From NCBI GenBank assembly GCA_017466445.1, contig JAFTUC010000033.1, forward strand, positions 1 through 64,000: a DNA stretch of 64,000 bases. Reading direction: 5' to 3'. Numbering within the stretch: the first letter of the stretch is position 1; each line of letters opens with the position of its first letter. The notes under the pieces were generated by a model that saw only the letters and a program-made list of their open reading frames with translations, did no database searches and was not told the origin of the DNA. Shown piece after piece: positions 8,000-18,200 of this stretch. This DNA comes from Clostridia bacterium. GTDB lineage: Bacteria > Bacillota > Clostridia > Oscillospirales > CAG-272. The position numbers were made by a program, and so were the translations under genes.

Positions 8000-10336
8000 T
8001 CATGAAGCCGAAATGTTTGCCGTGTTGCTTCCGAGGAATATTGCCGCAGCAGTCATTGATACGGGTGATTTTACAGAAAAAACCGTATTTGCATCTACCA
8101 CTACCGAAAGTGTGTCCCCGGAGGATATGGATATCGATTTCTTTGTCGCTATATCCGAGAAATTTGAGCAGTGTGTAGCCTCTCCGCTCATGCCACCCGT
8201 CGGCATAAGAGCAAGAACGTGACCGCCCGTGTACCTGTATCCGCCGTCCGAATCGATCGCGGAATTTCCGTTTGATGATGATATTACTACTGTATTTCCA
8301 CCTGCAAACAGTATCGCACCGTAGGATGTACGGCTGTTGGAGTCGATACCGTCACCTTTGGCGTAAACATAAAGATCTCCGCCGTTCACCGATACCGCCG
8401 CTCCGATCGTGGAAGTGGCGTTTATTCCGTCATCGGATGAGATAACGGAAACACTTCCGTCGTTTATAACCACAAAGGAGCCTTCAATTCCCTCATAGCT
8501 CTTTTTAATATCGATCACACCACCGTTTATAGTAAGCGTTCCGTCTGCGTGAATGCCGTCATCTGCGCTTGATACCGTGATATTTCCGGCGTTTATCGTG
8601 ATATTGCCCGAGCCGATCTCTCCGTTTTCAAGCAAAGCTCCACCGCTTGCGTGTATCGCATCGTCGTAAGAGCTTATATTTAACGTACCTGTGTTTATTA
8701 TTATCGAGTTTGACGCCTTGATTCCCTTAGTGGAATGATTCCCCTTGTCGGAATTTCCGTCACCCATTCCGCCGGGACCTCCGAAGCCTCCGCCCATTCC
8801 GTTATTTACGTTTGTTGTGTAATTTGTCCACAAGTAGGTTATAGAGTTATAGCGTGCGCTGAATGCTACCGTATCATACGCTTCGTTATGAGAGAGATAA
8901 TCGGTATATCCGAGATAGTCCTCATCCTGAGAGCTTTCGCTTTCGGATGAGTATATATATATCTGCATCTGTGAATAATTTGAATTTTTAGGGAAGCTGT
9001 AATAATAGTATGTCGTTCTACCGCCCGATACCTTCGTATGGTACTTTGCATCCACCCAAAGAATATCGTCATCCGAATTATAGTATTTTACCGAATACTT
9101 GTAAATGTCGGTAGAAAAACGAATATAATAAACGTTTTCGGATACGGCAGTTACCTCCTCGGAGTATTCGGAATTTTTATCGGTATAAATATCGATATAA
9201 GGAGCTATTCCGTCGATTACGACGTCGTATGCGGCGTCTATCGCGTCACACGCCGCATAAAGCTCATGTCTTCCTCCTATTATTGAAATAATTCCTTTTT
9301 GATTTCCGCTTGAAGAAATAGAGGAATTTGAGGTCTTAAGGCAGTCGCCTATACTCGCAATAAGCGTAGTTTCGGCATATTCCACCGTAATACTGTCATT
9401 TCCTTTAAGTGCGTTGTCCTTACATTTTACGTAGAGTGTAAGATTTTTGATCTGAAGATCATCCTTTGTGTGTATTCCGTTGTTGTTATCCGAAATGACA
9501 GAAAGCTTGCCCTTGCCCGATATTTCAAGATCGCAAAGGGCATATACCGCATCCGCGACAGATTCTCCGTCGGTAGTGTCTATGGCAGTACGCTTGTCGT
9601 ATATAAAATTCTCATATCCTTTTTTTGCACACAGAGTAACCTCATCTCCGCTTTTTATCAAAACGGGTACGTTACTGTCCGAAACAAGTGTGAATCCATG
9701 CATTTCAAGCTCGAATTTGTACCCGTCACCTACGTCAAATACTATATTTCCGTTAAACGTTCCCGATACTGAATATACGCTGTCCCTATCGATCTTATTA
9801 AATGTGAGCGTATTGTTTTGTATAGTATATGCATTTTCCGTTCCCGAAATATATTTTACCGTAAAGGCTTCTACCTCGCTGTTTTCTCCGCCGCTTACGG
9901 TAGTATCAGATTCTTTGTCCGATTCGGTGCCGTCTTCATTTTTCTCGGTATCAAAATTGCCGTTATTTTCGGGAATATATTCGCTTTCGTTGTCCTCTCC
10001 GACATCGGGATCTGTGTTATCCGAATCCGAACCCTCGGACTCCTCCTTGTTGTTATCATCATTGATATCGGTGTCAGTTTCACTGTCCGGATCACCTCCG
10101 CTGTTTTCAGGTGAAGAGCTGCTGTCTTTATCCCGGTCCGCCCCGTCCTCGGTATTATTATCTGATTCAGCGTTATCATCTGTGTTATCGAGAAGATCCG
10201 AGTCTCCTTTGATTTCGGAGTCGTAATTATCTTCATTTGGAGGATCTTTCATCAGCAAAAGCAGTGAGACCATCCCAACGATAAGCACAGTCATTAATAT
10301 ACACAAAAATATAAGGATTTTTGATTCTTTTTTCAT
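8000..10336 (-). CDS. Membrane-anchored beta-helix protein of the Cthe_2159 family
   Basis: 778 residues. Residues 1-30 hold one hydrophobic segment (ILIFLCILMTVLIVGMVSLLL) after two Lys, an uncleaved anchor or signal. Residues about 32-150 are an extended linker of almost only Asp, Glu, Ser, Asn and Gly. The rest is the Cthe_2159 (former DUF4353) carbohydrate-binding parallel beta-helix, with repeats such as SADDGIHADGTLTINGG and SSDDGINATS near the C-terminus. A Gly-rich insert (GMGGGFGGPGGMG) is near residue 530. The founding member, from Clostridium thermocellum, binds polygalacturonate, so pectin or another acidic glycan is a plausible ligand. The Asp-rich linker may span the cell wall. 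It is a single-gene unit. Confidence 0.85.
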   Translation of the reverse strand: MKKESKILIFLCILMTVLIVGMVSLLLLMKDPPNEDNYDSEIKGDSDLLDNTDDNAESDNNTEDGADRDKDSSSSPENSGGDPDSETDTDINDDNNKEESEGSDSDNTDPDVGEDNESEYIPENNGNFDTEKNEDGTESDKESDTTVSGGENSEVEAFTVKYISGTENAYTIQNNTLTFNKIDRDSVYSVSGTFNGNIVFDVGDGYKFELEMHGFTLVSDSNVPVLIKSGDEVTLCAKKGYENFIYDKRTAIDTTDGESVADAVYALCDLEISGKGKLSVISDNNNGIHTKDDLQIKNLTLYVKCKDNALKGNDSITVEYAETTLIASIGDCLKTSNSSISSSGNQKGIISIIGGRHELYAACDAIDAAYDVVIDGIAPYIDIYTDKNSEYSEEVTAVSENVYYIRFSTDIYKYSVKYYNSDDDILWVDAKYHTKVSGGRTTYYYYSFPKNSNYSQMQIYIYSSESESSQDEDYLGYTDYLSHNEAYDTVAFSARYNSITYLWTNYTTNVNNGMGGGFGGPGGMGDGNSDKGNHSTKGIKASNSIIINTGTLNISSYDDAIHASGGALLENGEIGSGNITINAGNITVSSADDGIHADGTLTINGGVIDIKKSYEGIEGSFVVINDGSVSVISSDDGINATSTIGAAVSVNGGDLYVYAKGDGIDSNSRTSYGAILFAGGNTVVISSSNGNSAIDSDGGYRYTGGHVLALMPTGGMSGEATHCSNFSDIATKKSISISSGDTLSVVVDANTVFSVKSPVSMTAAAIFLGSNTANISAS

Positions 10337-10425
10337 ATCGACACCTTCGTAGAACTTTATTCTAATGAAAGTATATCCTTAAATTTTGAGCTTTATTTGA
10401 TATGAATATGAATTTTATGTGATAG

Positions 10426-10457
10426 CAAAAGCAGCTTTTCGTAAAAAGCTGCTTTTG
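10426..10457 (-). terminator. Terminator of the folD transcript
   Basis: 13-bp stem, AAAAGCAGCTTTT with AAAAGCTGCTTTT and a 4-base loop. Runs of T flank it on both strands. It lies directly downstream of folD and ends the long minus-strand run. Confidence 0.8.
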
Positions 10458-10461
10458 TTAT

Positions 10462-11319
10462 TTACTTTTTAGCAAAATTTTCCGCCGCTACAAGCGTATT
10501 TTTGAGGAGCATTGTTATCGTCATGGGACCAACACCTCCGGGAACCGGTGTTATGTAGGAGGCGACCTCTGAGACGCTTTCAAAATCAACGTCACCCGTA
10601 AGCTTGCCGTCTGCACGGCGGTTCATACCTACGTCGATAACGACCGCGCCCGGCTTTACCATATCGGCAGTAACGAAATCGGCTTTTCCGATAGCGACTA
10701 CAAGAATATCGGCACGTCTTGTGACCTCGGCTAGATCTTTAGTTCTGGAGTGACATACGGTGACCGTTCCGTTTGCCTGCAAAAGAAGCATAGCCATCGG
10801 CTTTCCGACGATATTGCTTCGTCCGATAACGACACACTCTTTTCCCGAAATATCTATACCGCTTTTTTCAAGCAAAACCATAACTCCGGCGGGAGTGCAG
10901 GGAAGAAAGCTGTAATTTCCTATCATAATGCGTCCGACGTTTGATTCGTGGAAGGCATCAACGTCCTTTTCGGGCGATATACGGGCGATCACCTCTTCAC
11001 TGTCAAGATGCTTCGGGAGGGGAAGCTGAACGAGTATTCCGTGAACGCTCTTGTCCGCATTAAGCTTATCTATGAGCGCATTAAGCTCATCCTTGGTTGT
11101 ATTCTCGGGAAGCTCGTAAACGGCAGAATTGAATCCGACCTGCTCGCATCCGAGCTTTTTGTTTCTTACGTATACCTTAGAAGCGGGATCCTCTCCCACT
11201 ATAACCACCGCAAGTCCGGGAGCAAATCCATACTTTTCCTTGAATTTTGCGGTATCCTCGGATATTTCCGCTCTGTAGGAGACGCTTATGGCCTTTCCGT
11301 CAATTATTTTCGCTGCCAT
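10462..11319 (-). CDS. folD: Bifunctional methylenetetrahydrofolate dehydrogenase/cyclohydrolase
   Basis: 285 residues, the normal FolD length. The motifs are clear: the catalytic segment VGEDPASKVYVRNKKLGCEQ with Tyr and Lys (about residues 42-60), VQLPLPKHL (about 98), the NADP-binding GRSNIVGKPM (about 165) and KPGAVVIDVGMNR (about 220). It interconverts 5,10-methylene-, methenyl- and 10-formyl-tetrahydrofolate in the cytosol, feeding purine and fMet synthesis. It lies 43 bases after lgt on the same strand and is the last gene before a terminator. Confidence 0.97.
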   Translation of the reverse strand: MAAKIIDGKAISVSYRAEISEDTAKFKEKYGFAPGLAVVIVGEDPASKVYVRNKKLGCEQVGFNSAVYELPENTTKDELNALIDKLNADKSVHGILVQLPLPKHLDSEEVIARISPEKDVDAFHESNVGRIMIGNYSFLPCTPAGVMVLLEKSGIDISGKECVVIGRSNIVGKPMAMLLLQANGTVTVCHSRTKDLAEVTRRADILVVAIGKADFVTADMVKPGAVVIDVGMNRRADGKLTGDVDFESVSEVASYITPVPGGVGPMTITMLLKNTLVAAENFAKK

Positions 11320-11362
11320 ATTTTTTCCTTCTTTCTGTATTTAAAGATATAATTTATCGGTT

Positions 11363-12475
11363 TTAATTTGCTTCTTCATCGCTTGAAGCATCGGTAACAG
11401 TGTCCACATTCTCGGACTTGCGGGGATCAGCCGCACAATCATCGTTGATCTCCTCGGAAGCGGATTCGGTCACGGGGATCTCGGATATCTCTTCTTTGTT
11501 ATCCGTTTTATTTTTGACTGTAATGTTCTTTTCTTTTTTTGTGTAAAGCAGAGAAATATCGTAATCGTAATCGGGATCAAGACCGTCCTCACATTCGTAA
11601 GGAATGTATTTTTTAGATCCCTGCTCGTATATACATCTTGCAACGTGACGCTTCTTTGTCGTAATAAACATTACGATAAGCAAAGTAAGCGAGGCAACAA
11701 GAAGAATGATCGCAAGGGCCTGAGAGACTCTCACGCTTCCTATCATAAGACTGTCGGTACGAAGTCCCTCGATAAGAGAGCGTCCGAGACCGTACCACGC
11801 AACCGACATAAGGAATATCTGACCGTCAAATTTACGCTTCTTTGTAAGGAGCACAAGAGCAATGAATCCTACGAGATTCCAGAGAGATTCATAAAGGAAG
11901 GTAGGGTGTACCTCGATAAACGAGAGACCCGATTCGGAGGAAAGACGCATACGGCAGAAAATGCTCGTTTCGTCTCCGTGTGCCTCCATATTGAAGAAGT
12001 TGCCCCATCTTCCCATAGCCTGAGCAAGCATAACTCCCGGGAAAGCGCAGTCAAGGAAGGGAAGAATTCTGATCTTTTTCACCTTAAGTCCGACAATAGC
12101 GCCAATAATTCCGAAGATAAGACCTCCGTAGATAGCAAGTCCGCCTCTCCATATTGCGAATATATCGAGAAGGCTCGTGTAATTCTCAGGTCTTTCAAAA
12201 TAGTCGAAGATCACGTAGTAAAGGCGGGCTCCGATTATTCCGGGAATTATCGCAAAGAAGGCGATATCGATTATATCGTCAAAAATAAAGCCGTACCTTT
12301 TTGCGCGGATAAACGCGTATGTAACTGCGGCGATCATTCCGAGAACTATGCACAGAGCGTACCATCTTATCTGGATGTTTTCTGTAATACTGAAGGCGAT
12401 CTCGCTGATACTGAAATCCTTTATTCCAAGACCGGGAAATCCTACCTTGTCGTAAAGTGCGGTAAAATCAAACAT
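11363..12475 (-). CDS. lgt: Prolipoprotein diacylglyceryl transferase with charged C-terminal tail
   Basis: About 370 residues from the ATG at 12475 (an in-frame TTG exists at 12487). It is an integral membrane enzyme that moves diacylglycerol from phosphatidylglycerol to the lipobox Cys of prolipoproteins. The Lgt signature GARLYYVIFDYF, the active region AQAMGRWGNFFNMEAHGD and YESLWN are visible, with about seven hydrophobic segments. Beyond the usual end (about residue 270) is an extra acidic, Ser/Asp/Glu-rich cytosolic tail of about 95 residues. The start has only a weak ribosome site and overlaps the end of a short leader ORF, so translation may be coupled to it. Confidence 0.95.
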   Translation of the reverse strand: MFDFTALYDKVGFPGLGIKDFSISEIAFSITENIQIRWYALCIVLGMIAAVTYAFIRAKRYGFIFDDIIDIAFFAIIPGIIGARLYYVIFDYFERPENYTSLLDIFAIWRGGLAIYGGLIFGIIGAIVGLKVKKIRILPFLDCAFPGVMLAQAMGRWGNFFNMEAHGDETSIFCRMRLSSESGLSFIEVHPTFLYESLWNLVGFIALVLLTKKRKFDGQIFLMSVAWYGLGRSLIEGLRTDSLMIGSVRVSQALAIILLVASLTLLIVMFITTKKRHVARCIYEQGSKKYIPYECEDGLDPDYDYDISLLYTKKEKNITVKNKTDNKEEISEIPVTESASEEINDDCAADPRKSENVDTVTDASSDEEAN

Positions 12476-12518
12476 TTCTTTTTCCAAGCATCCGAAGCAG
12501 ACTCGGACGTCCTTTCAT
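12468..12518 (-). CDS. Possible 16-residue leader peptide overlapping lgt
   Basis: Reading MKGRPSLLRMLGKRNV. AAAAGGAG stands 6 bases before its ATG, a far better ribosome site than that of lgt. Its stop codon overlaps codons 2-3 of lgt, a layout typical of translational coupling. A small hairpin (TCCGA/TCGGA) lies within it. The open frame and its ribosome site are seen in the sequence; that it is translated is inference. Confidence 0.4.
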   Translation of the reverse strand: MKGRPSLLRMLGKRNV

Positions 12519-12538
12519 TATGTAACTCCTTTTGCGGA

Positions 12539-12570
12539 TATTTCCCATTTATTTCAGTTTATGGGAAATA
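12539..12570 (-). other. Hairpin across the stop codon of the upstream M16 gene
   Basis: Perfect 10-bp stem: TATTTCCCAT (minus strand, including the last codons of the upstream gene) pairs with ATGGGAAATA after a 12-base loop that contains the stop codon. It has no T tract, so it is more likely an mRNA stability or processing element between yfmH and lgt than a terminator. Confidence 0.5.
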
Positions 12571-13867
12571 CCGTTGAAAGGGTGTAATATTTTTCGTCAA
12601 AAAGCTCACAAAGCAGGGAGTTTATATCCTCGAGAGTGATCTCCTCAAAGGTTTTCATATAGTCGAATATATCAAAGCCGTTCATTATAAATCCGAGAAA
12701 TTCGTTTGCAATACTGTCAACCGAATCAAAGATTCCGAGAATATCGCCGTAAGAGCTTCTGAGAACTCTCGTAAAGGTATCCTTGTCGACACCTGAGATC
12801 TTCATGTGCCCGATATACTCCTTAAACCTATCGAAAACACGCTCGGGATCCTCGCTTTCACCGTGAAGATCGATAAACGAGAAGAATGCGTTGTGAGTAA
12901 CGTAGGGAGATATAAGATTTCTCGTAAGACCTTCCTCATAAAGCGAAAGCGAAAAACTTGAGCTCTCACCGAACAGACAGTCGGCAAGGACCTCCATCAT
13001 AACAAGCTTTTTTAGCCGCAGGGCATCGCTTGACGAAATATCGGTATCCTTTATTCCGATAGAGAATATCGGCTTTGAGACCTGCATTTTTTTCGTGATA
13101 CGTTGTGTGCAGACCTCCTTAGGCTCGTCCTTGTCTGTAGATCCGTATTCGATATCTATAGGCTCTGCCTTTTTTAGGACTCTGTCGCATATTGAAATGA
13201 TATTCGACGGATCTGCATTTCCGCATACGCAGAGCGCCATGTTGTTAAGATTATAAAAGGTTTTATAGCACTTATACAAAAGCTCGGGAGTTATTTCTGC
13301 TATCGAGCTGACGCTGCCCGCTATCGGTATGCGTACACTGTTTGATCTGTACATTGCCGAAAGAAGACCGTTGTAGCAGGCGTCATGCACGTTGTCCTCA
13401 TACATTTTGATCTCCTGCGCGATTATACCTTGCTCTTTTTCAACGTTTTCCTTAGTAAAATAAGGAGAAGTTACCCCTTTCAGAAGTATCTCGAGAGACT
13501 TTTCGAAATTCTCCGTACAAGAGAAGAGATACATCGTGGAGGTATACGAGGTATAAGCGTTTGCGGAAGCACCTGTTCTTGCGAACTTTTCGAAAAGATC
13601 CTCGCCGTCCTCGCTTTCAAACATCTTATGCTCAAGAAAGTGAGCGATACCGTCGGGAAGTATGCGAAAAGCATCCGATCTGTCTGTACGGAAGATATTG
13701 TTTACAGATCCGAATTTTGTTCCGAAAAGCGCGTAGGTCGTCGTAAAATCCTTGGGAAAGATATAAATATCAAGTCCGCTTTTGTGCTTCAGATGATAAT
13801 ATCTTTCTCCAAGACGCTCATGAATACGCTCTGTCATATTGAAAGAGGAGAAGCTTTCTCTGTTCAT
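12554..13867 (-). CDS. M16-family zinc peptidase, YfmH type
   Basis: 437 residues with the inverted zinc-binding motif HFLEH (His76, Glu79, His80) in GIAHFLEHKMFES, so the catalytic site is intact. This is the active partner of the paired M16 proteins called YfmF/YfmH in Bacillus annotation. NCBI names the family after EF-P 5-aminopentanol modification, although the mechanism is unclear. The start ATG overlaps the stop of the preceding yfmF-like gene by four bases (ATGA), which indicates translational coupling and probably a heterodimer. It is cytosolic, with no signal. Confidence 0.88.
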   Translation of the reverse strand: MNRESFSSFNMTERIHERLGERYYHLKHKSGLDIYIFPKDFTTTYALFGTKFGSVNNIFRTDRSDAFRILPDGIAHFLEHKMFESEDGEDLFEKFARTGASANAYTSYTSTMYLFSCTENFEKSLEILLKGVTSPYFTKENVEKEQGIIAQEIKMYEDNVHDACYNGLLSAMYRSNSVRIPIAGSVSSIAEITPELLYKCYKTFYNLNNMALCVCGNADPSNIISICDRVLKKAEPIDIEYGSTDKDEPKEVCTQRITKKMQVSKPIFSIGIKDTDISSSDALRLKKLVMMEVLADCLFGESSSFSLSLYEEGLTRNLISPYVTHNAFFSFIDLHGESEDPERVFDRFKEYIGHMKISGVDKDTFTRVLRSSYGDILGIFDSVDSIANEFLGFIMNGFDIFDYMKTFEEITLEDINSLLCELFDEKYYTLSTVFPIN

Positions 13868-15168
13868 TCGTCATCCTCCTCGTAATTCTCCGAATTTATT
13901 GTCCCTCTGAGAAAATAAACGGTATCAAGTGAGAGCCTCTGTGCTGCTGCGATTATCTCGTCCTTAGTCACGTTTTCAAGTTTTTGACAGAGTATTTCGG
14001 GCGTATCGTTAAGAGACGCAAGCGATCTTATAAAATACCAGGATACAAGCGACGTCTGACTGTCGGAAAGCTCCTTGCAGGAATTTATAAGCGCTTTTCT
14101 CGCACTCTCAAGCTCGTAATCGGAGATATCTCCCGATTTTAAAGCGTCTACCTGCTCAAGAATGGCATCCCTTGTCATTTCGAAGTTTTCCACCTCAATA
14201 CCGCTCGACACAGTAAGAAGACCCTTCAGAGAGTTCTGACGGGAGGAACAGTAGTAGCAGAGGCTCTTTGCCTCACGTACGTTCATAAACAGCTTGCTTG
14301 TCGGAGATGCTCCGAGAAGACAGTTCATAAGAGAGAAAACGTGATAATCTTTATCCGAAAGACAAAATCCGCTCCTGAAGCCGATAACGAGCTTTCCTTG
14401 AGAAACGTTCATATCCTCAATGACAGTTTTGACCTCTCCGGTATTTTTTCTTATGACCTCGGTCGTAAGATCAACAGAGAGCGGACGGTCGAAGTCGGAG
14501 AAGATCTCGGCAAATCTCGATGCAAGCATATCGGTATCCGCGCTTCCCGCGTAATAGATGTCTACCGCAGTGTTTCCCGGCAGTGATCTGTAATACCTGT
14601 AAAGAGATCCCGGAGTTATCTCGGATACGCTTTCCGCAGTTCCGATAGGGGAAATGGAGTATCTTTCGCCCGCACACATTATCTCCTCGCATCTGCGAAG
14701 AGCGTGAGATTCAGGATTGTTTATCCTTGCCGCGATCCTTCCGCAAAGCTTGCTTTTCTCACTTTCAACCACCGAGCTGTCGAAGGCATCACCATCGGTG
14801 AGAGGCTCTTTTATGAGCTCGGAGATTATTGAGATCACCTCGGAAATAACGTCCGTGTTATCAAAAACGTATCTGTTATCAGGGAAGGACGCCGATATTC
14901 CGAATACCTGCGTCTCTCCCATAAGAGAATTCATAGGATCGATAGAAGCGCCGTAGAGTGAATCTAGTGTGGAGGAGAGAATCTGCATGGTGGGATATTT
15001 CTTGCAGCTTCTCGTGATGACCTCGGGTATAAGGGCGTTCATTGCCGCCTCTTTTTCGTCTATGCGCCGTAAAAAACAAACCGAAAGATAGGACATCTTG
15101 AATTTCTCTCCGGGTATCACGGTAAGGCGTACCGACGGAGAAATCGAAACTCTTTTTATTTCGTTCAT
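13864..15168 (-). CDS. M16-family peptidase-like protein, YfmF type (inactive partner)
   Basis: About 434 residues from the ATG at 15168, which follows GTGGGTGAAAAA. A longer reading (to 15228) would run into the preceding gene and is not needed. The fold matches M16 peptidases, but the position of HxxEH holds ALIPEVITRSC, so the zinc site is missing. In such pairs the inactive subunit supplies the second half of the chamber. It lies 37 bases after the glucan synthase gene and overlaps the active yfmH-like gene by four bases. Same operon. Confidence 0.87.
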   Translation of the reverse strand: MNEIKRVSISPSVRLTVIPGEKFKMSYLSVCFLRRIDEKEAAMNALIPEVITRSCKKYPTMQILSSTLDSLYGASIDPMNSLMGETQVFGISASFPDNRYVFDNTDVISEVISIISELIKEPLTDGDAFDSSVVESEKSKLCGRIAARINNPESHALRRCEEIMCAGERYSISPIGTAESVSEITPGSLYRYYRSLPGNTAVDIYYAGSADTDMLASRFAEIFSDFDRPLSVDLTTEVIRKNTGEVKTVIEDMNVSQGKLVIGFRSGFCLSDKDYHVFSLMNCLLGASPTSKLFMNVREAKSLCYYCSSRQNSLKGLLTVSSGIEVENFEMTRDAILEQVDALKSGDISDYELESARKALINSCKELSDSQTSLVSWYFIRSLASLNDTPEILCQKLENVTKDEIIAAAQRLSLDTVYFLRGTINSENYEEDDE

Positions 15169-15205
15169 TTTTTCACCCACTTTCCGAAAATATATCTGTA
15201 TTATA

Positions 15206-18200
15206 TCATATACCCGAGTTATTTTCAACCGTTATTTCTATCAATTTACTGTCACTCGAAAAATTTTTTTGATTTTCCACCGATCTTCCGTCCACGCTCG
15301 TTTCGGCAGAGGCCTCCTTTTCCGCAAGAGAAGCCTTTACAGTACAAATATTTTCTTTGCCGCGCAAGGCAAGGGTGAAGCGTGAAAAGCTTTCACTGAG
15401 ATGCGGATCCATAATAAAACGACCCTCTCCCATCTTTTTAAATCCTATAAGCTCGGAAAGAGTAACGCGAACGAACCAGGACGCCGATCCCGTGTAGAGA
15501 CTCCATCCGCCGCGACCGTTATGCTCGGGGTTTGAGTAAACGTCTCCGCAAAGAGCGTACGGTTCGGTCTTGTATTTTTTGGCTATACGCTTGTCCCTTG
15601 ATCTTACGATAGGATTTATATCACAAAGCATCTCGTAAGCATCCGTGTTCTTTCCTATACTGAAAAGCGCCCAGACCGCCCAAAGAGATGCGTGAGTATA
15701 CTGACCCCCGTTTTCTCTGAATCCACTGCAGTATCCGCGGATATATCCCGGATCCTCTCCGTATCCCGAAAATGCCGGGGTAAACAGCTTTACTATCCGT
15801 GCATCTCTGTCCCAAAGCTTACTGCAGGCAAGCTCCATTGCTTTTGTCGCTCTTTTTCTGTCACATGAGGAAAGACAGGCAAATGACTGAGTCAAAAGAT
15901 CGATCTCGCATTCACTGCTTTCGGGAGCTCCGAGCGGTCTTCCGTCATCGTAAAATCCCCTTAAATACCGGTCCTTAACGTAGGCGTTTTTCTCAATCGC
16001 GCAGGTCAGCTCATTTGAGATATCACGGTATTTCTTATATCCTCCTTCGTCTCCTTTTTTCTTGCATATCTCGGCAAAATCGGAAAGCACCATGCTCTGG
16101 AACTGAGCCAGCCATACAGACTCTCCCTTTCCGCCATCGCCAACTCGGTCAAATCCGTCGTTCCAATCGCAGCTTCCGATAAGCGGTAAAGAGTTTTTCC
16201 CGAATCGCAGAGAACGCTCAATGGCGAGAATACAGTGACAGTAGATGCTTTCACGGTATTTGGAACGGATCGGACGCTCGTAGCGTGTCTGCTCATTTTT
16301 ATCAAGCTCATCAGACTCGATATATCTTACCTTAAGATCCAAGATCGATCTGTCTTCCGTAGCCTTTATATATTCGGATACCGCATAAGGAAGCCACAAA
16401 AGGTCATCAGAGCATCTTGAACGAAGTCCTGCGTGCCATTTTTCGCGAGCCTGATCGAGTGAATTATGCCACCAATGCTGAACGTCTCCCTCTGTATACT
16501 GATGAGCCGCAGCGCGTAATATCTGGTATTTGCAAAAAGCGGGCTCGTAATAGAGCATCGCAAGAGAATCCTGAAGCTGATCACGAAATCCGTACGCTCC
16601 GCTCGACTGATAAAAACCGCTTCTTCCGAACAGACGCGCGCTCATAACCTGATAGGGAATATAATAATTTATAGCCGTATCGAGAAGTCGGTCGCTGCTT
16701 AGCAGTGAAATACGGGATATGATATTTTCGTAGTAGGCGCGGTAATGATCGAATGCTGCGTTTATATCCCTTGCGCAGGAAAAACGCTCCTTTATATGAT
16801 AGTACGCGCGATCAGAAAAGCTCGGAAATATTCCGAAAACAAAGCTGAAGCAGCGTACATTCATGCTATCCTCAGTTATCGTTTCCTCCCCGTTACTTAT
16901 AAGGAATACCGTGTGCTCCGAAAGATGGGAATCGTACCGTCTTCTGAAAAATTCGGTCGTTCCGTCCTTCTTTTTCACTATAAGATTCGGAGGACATACG
17001 TTTTCGCCTATGACAGGATCGACAGTATAGACTACAGATTCAAGCATTTCGCTGCTTCCTCTTACCTCAACGCTTGCAAGCTTTACGGGAAGCTTTGCAT
17101 CAACTCCCACTCGTACTGTAAAATCTATTCCGCGTATCGAGCTTTCATATACGGCGCACCCTTTCTCAAATCTGCATGAATGGGAGGATGCTACTATATC
17201 GTATCTTTCCGGATCCTTAAATACGGCAATGATCCTCTCGCCGCAAATATCGCGCCTGAACGAGGAAAAATAGGGAGTAAGACGCTTTTCCTTAGAGTTT
17301 GCAAACCAGGTGTATCCGAGTGAATTTTGCGTCATAAGGGTACCGAAAACACGCCCTGAGTAGATATATGACCATACGAGCGATATCCTTGATTTGTCAA
17401 GAGAAAATCCGTCCTCGCCGAACACTCCTCCGTATACGCAGAGCTCATTTTCAAGAAAAGCGTCGGGTTCAGACACTTTATAGTTCGAGTTGCTGATTTT
17501 TATCTCGTCCTTTGGTGCTCTGAGCGTGCGTCTTTTTATACTGTGAAATATCTCTTCGACCGAAGAATCTCTCTGCGGCTCGATATAGAGAGCGCTAACG
17601 GAAGAAAGAAACTCGGAAAAAGAATTATCTTCGGAGATTATAAACACTCCGCCGTGACGGGAAATAAGCTCCGAGGAATCGCACGCTTGGACGATATCGT
17701 ATAAAATATTTTTGTTTTGAGATGAATATCCGTCGCTTTCCTTTACTGTAAAGACGAGGTCGCTTTTCTTTCCTCTTATACGGGTAAGCCTGTGAAGTCT
17801 TATAAGAGTGTCGCATATCCTTTTGCAGGACGCAGATATTTCCTCGGGCAGTACGACACCTACTATGGGAAGATCACCGGAGATCCCCTTTGCCCAAAGC
17901 TCATTTCTGCTGTGTGTGAAATCTTGTGCGACATTTTCGTTGAGATGAAAATAAAGAGCGGATAAATAAAGATCGGCATATTTAAGATAGGGCGGAGCGA
18001 TCGACACTCGCGCAAGTCTGCTTTGTGCGAGTGAGTGAAGAGTAGAAGCAAAAAAAGAGCTTATATCCTTTCCGCTACGCTTTCTCGCTATAAATATCTT
18101 GCGATTTATCTCCTCGTAAGAGTCGGCGTACGCAATAAGAAATTCGCAGGATGCTTTACCGGCACAGGATATATTTTTACCTTTCACAAAGCAGTACGGC

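Noticed and set aside
7755..8003. 82-codon minus-strand frame over tRNA-Arg
   Set aside because: Typical false protein read through a tRNA gene and its terminator.
9468..10226. 252-codon Ser/Leu-rich plus-strand frame
   Set aside because: A shadow of the Asp/Ser-rich spacer of the beta-helix protein on the other strand.
11645..12577. 310-codon plus-strand frame opposite lgt
   Set aside because: Very Lys/Ser-rich, low-quality protein antisense to lgt; a shadow produced by codon use.
15169..15228. 20-codon N-terminal extension of the YfmF-like protein
   Set aside because: It would overlap the preceding gene and lacks a ribosome site; the ATG at 15168 has one.
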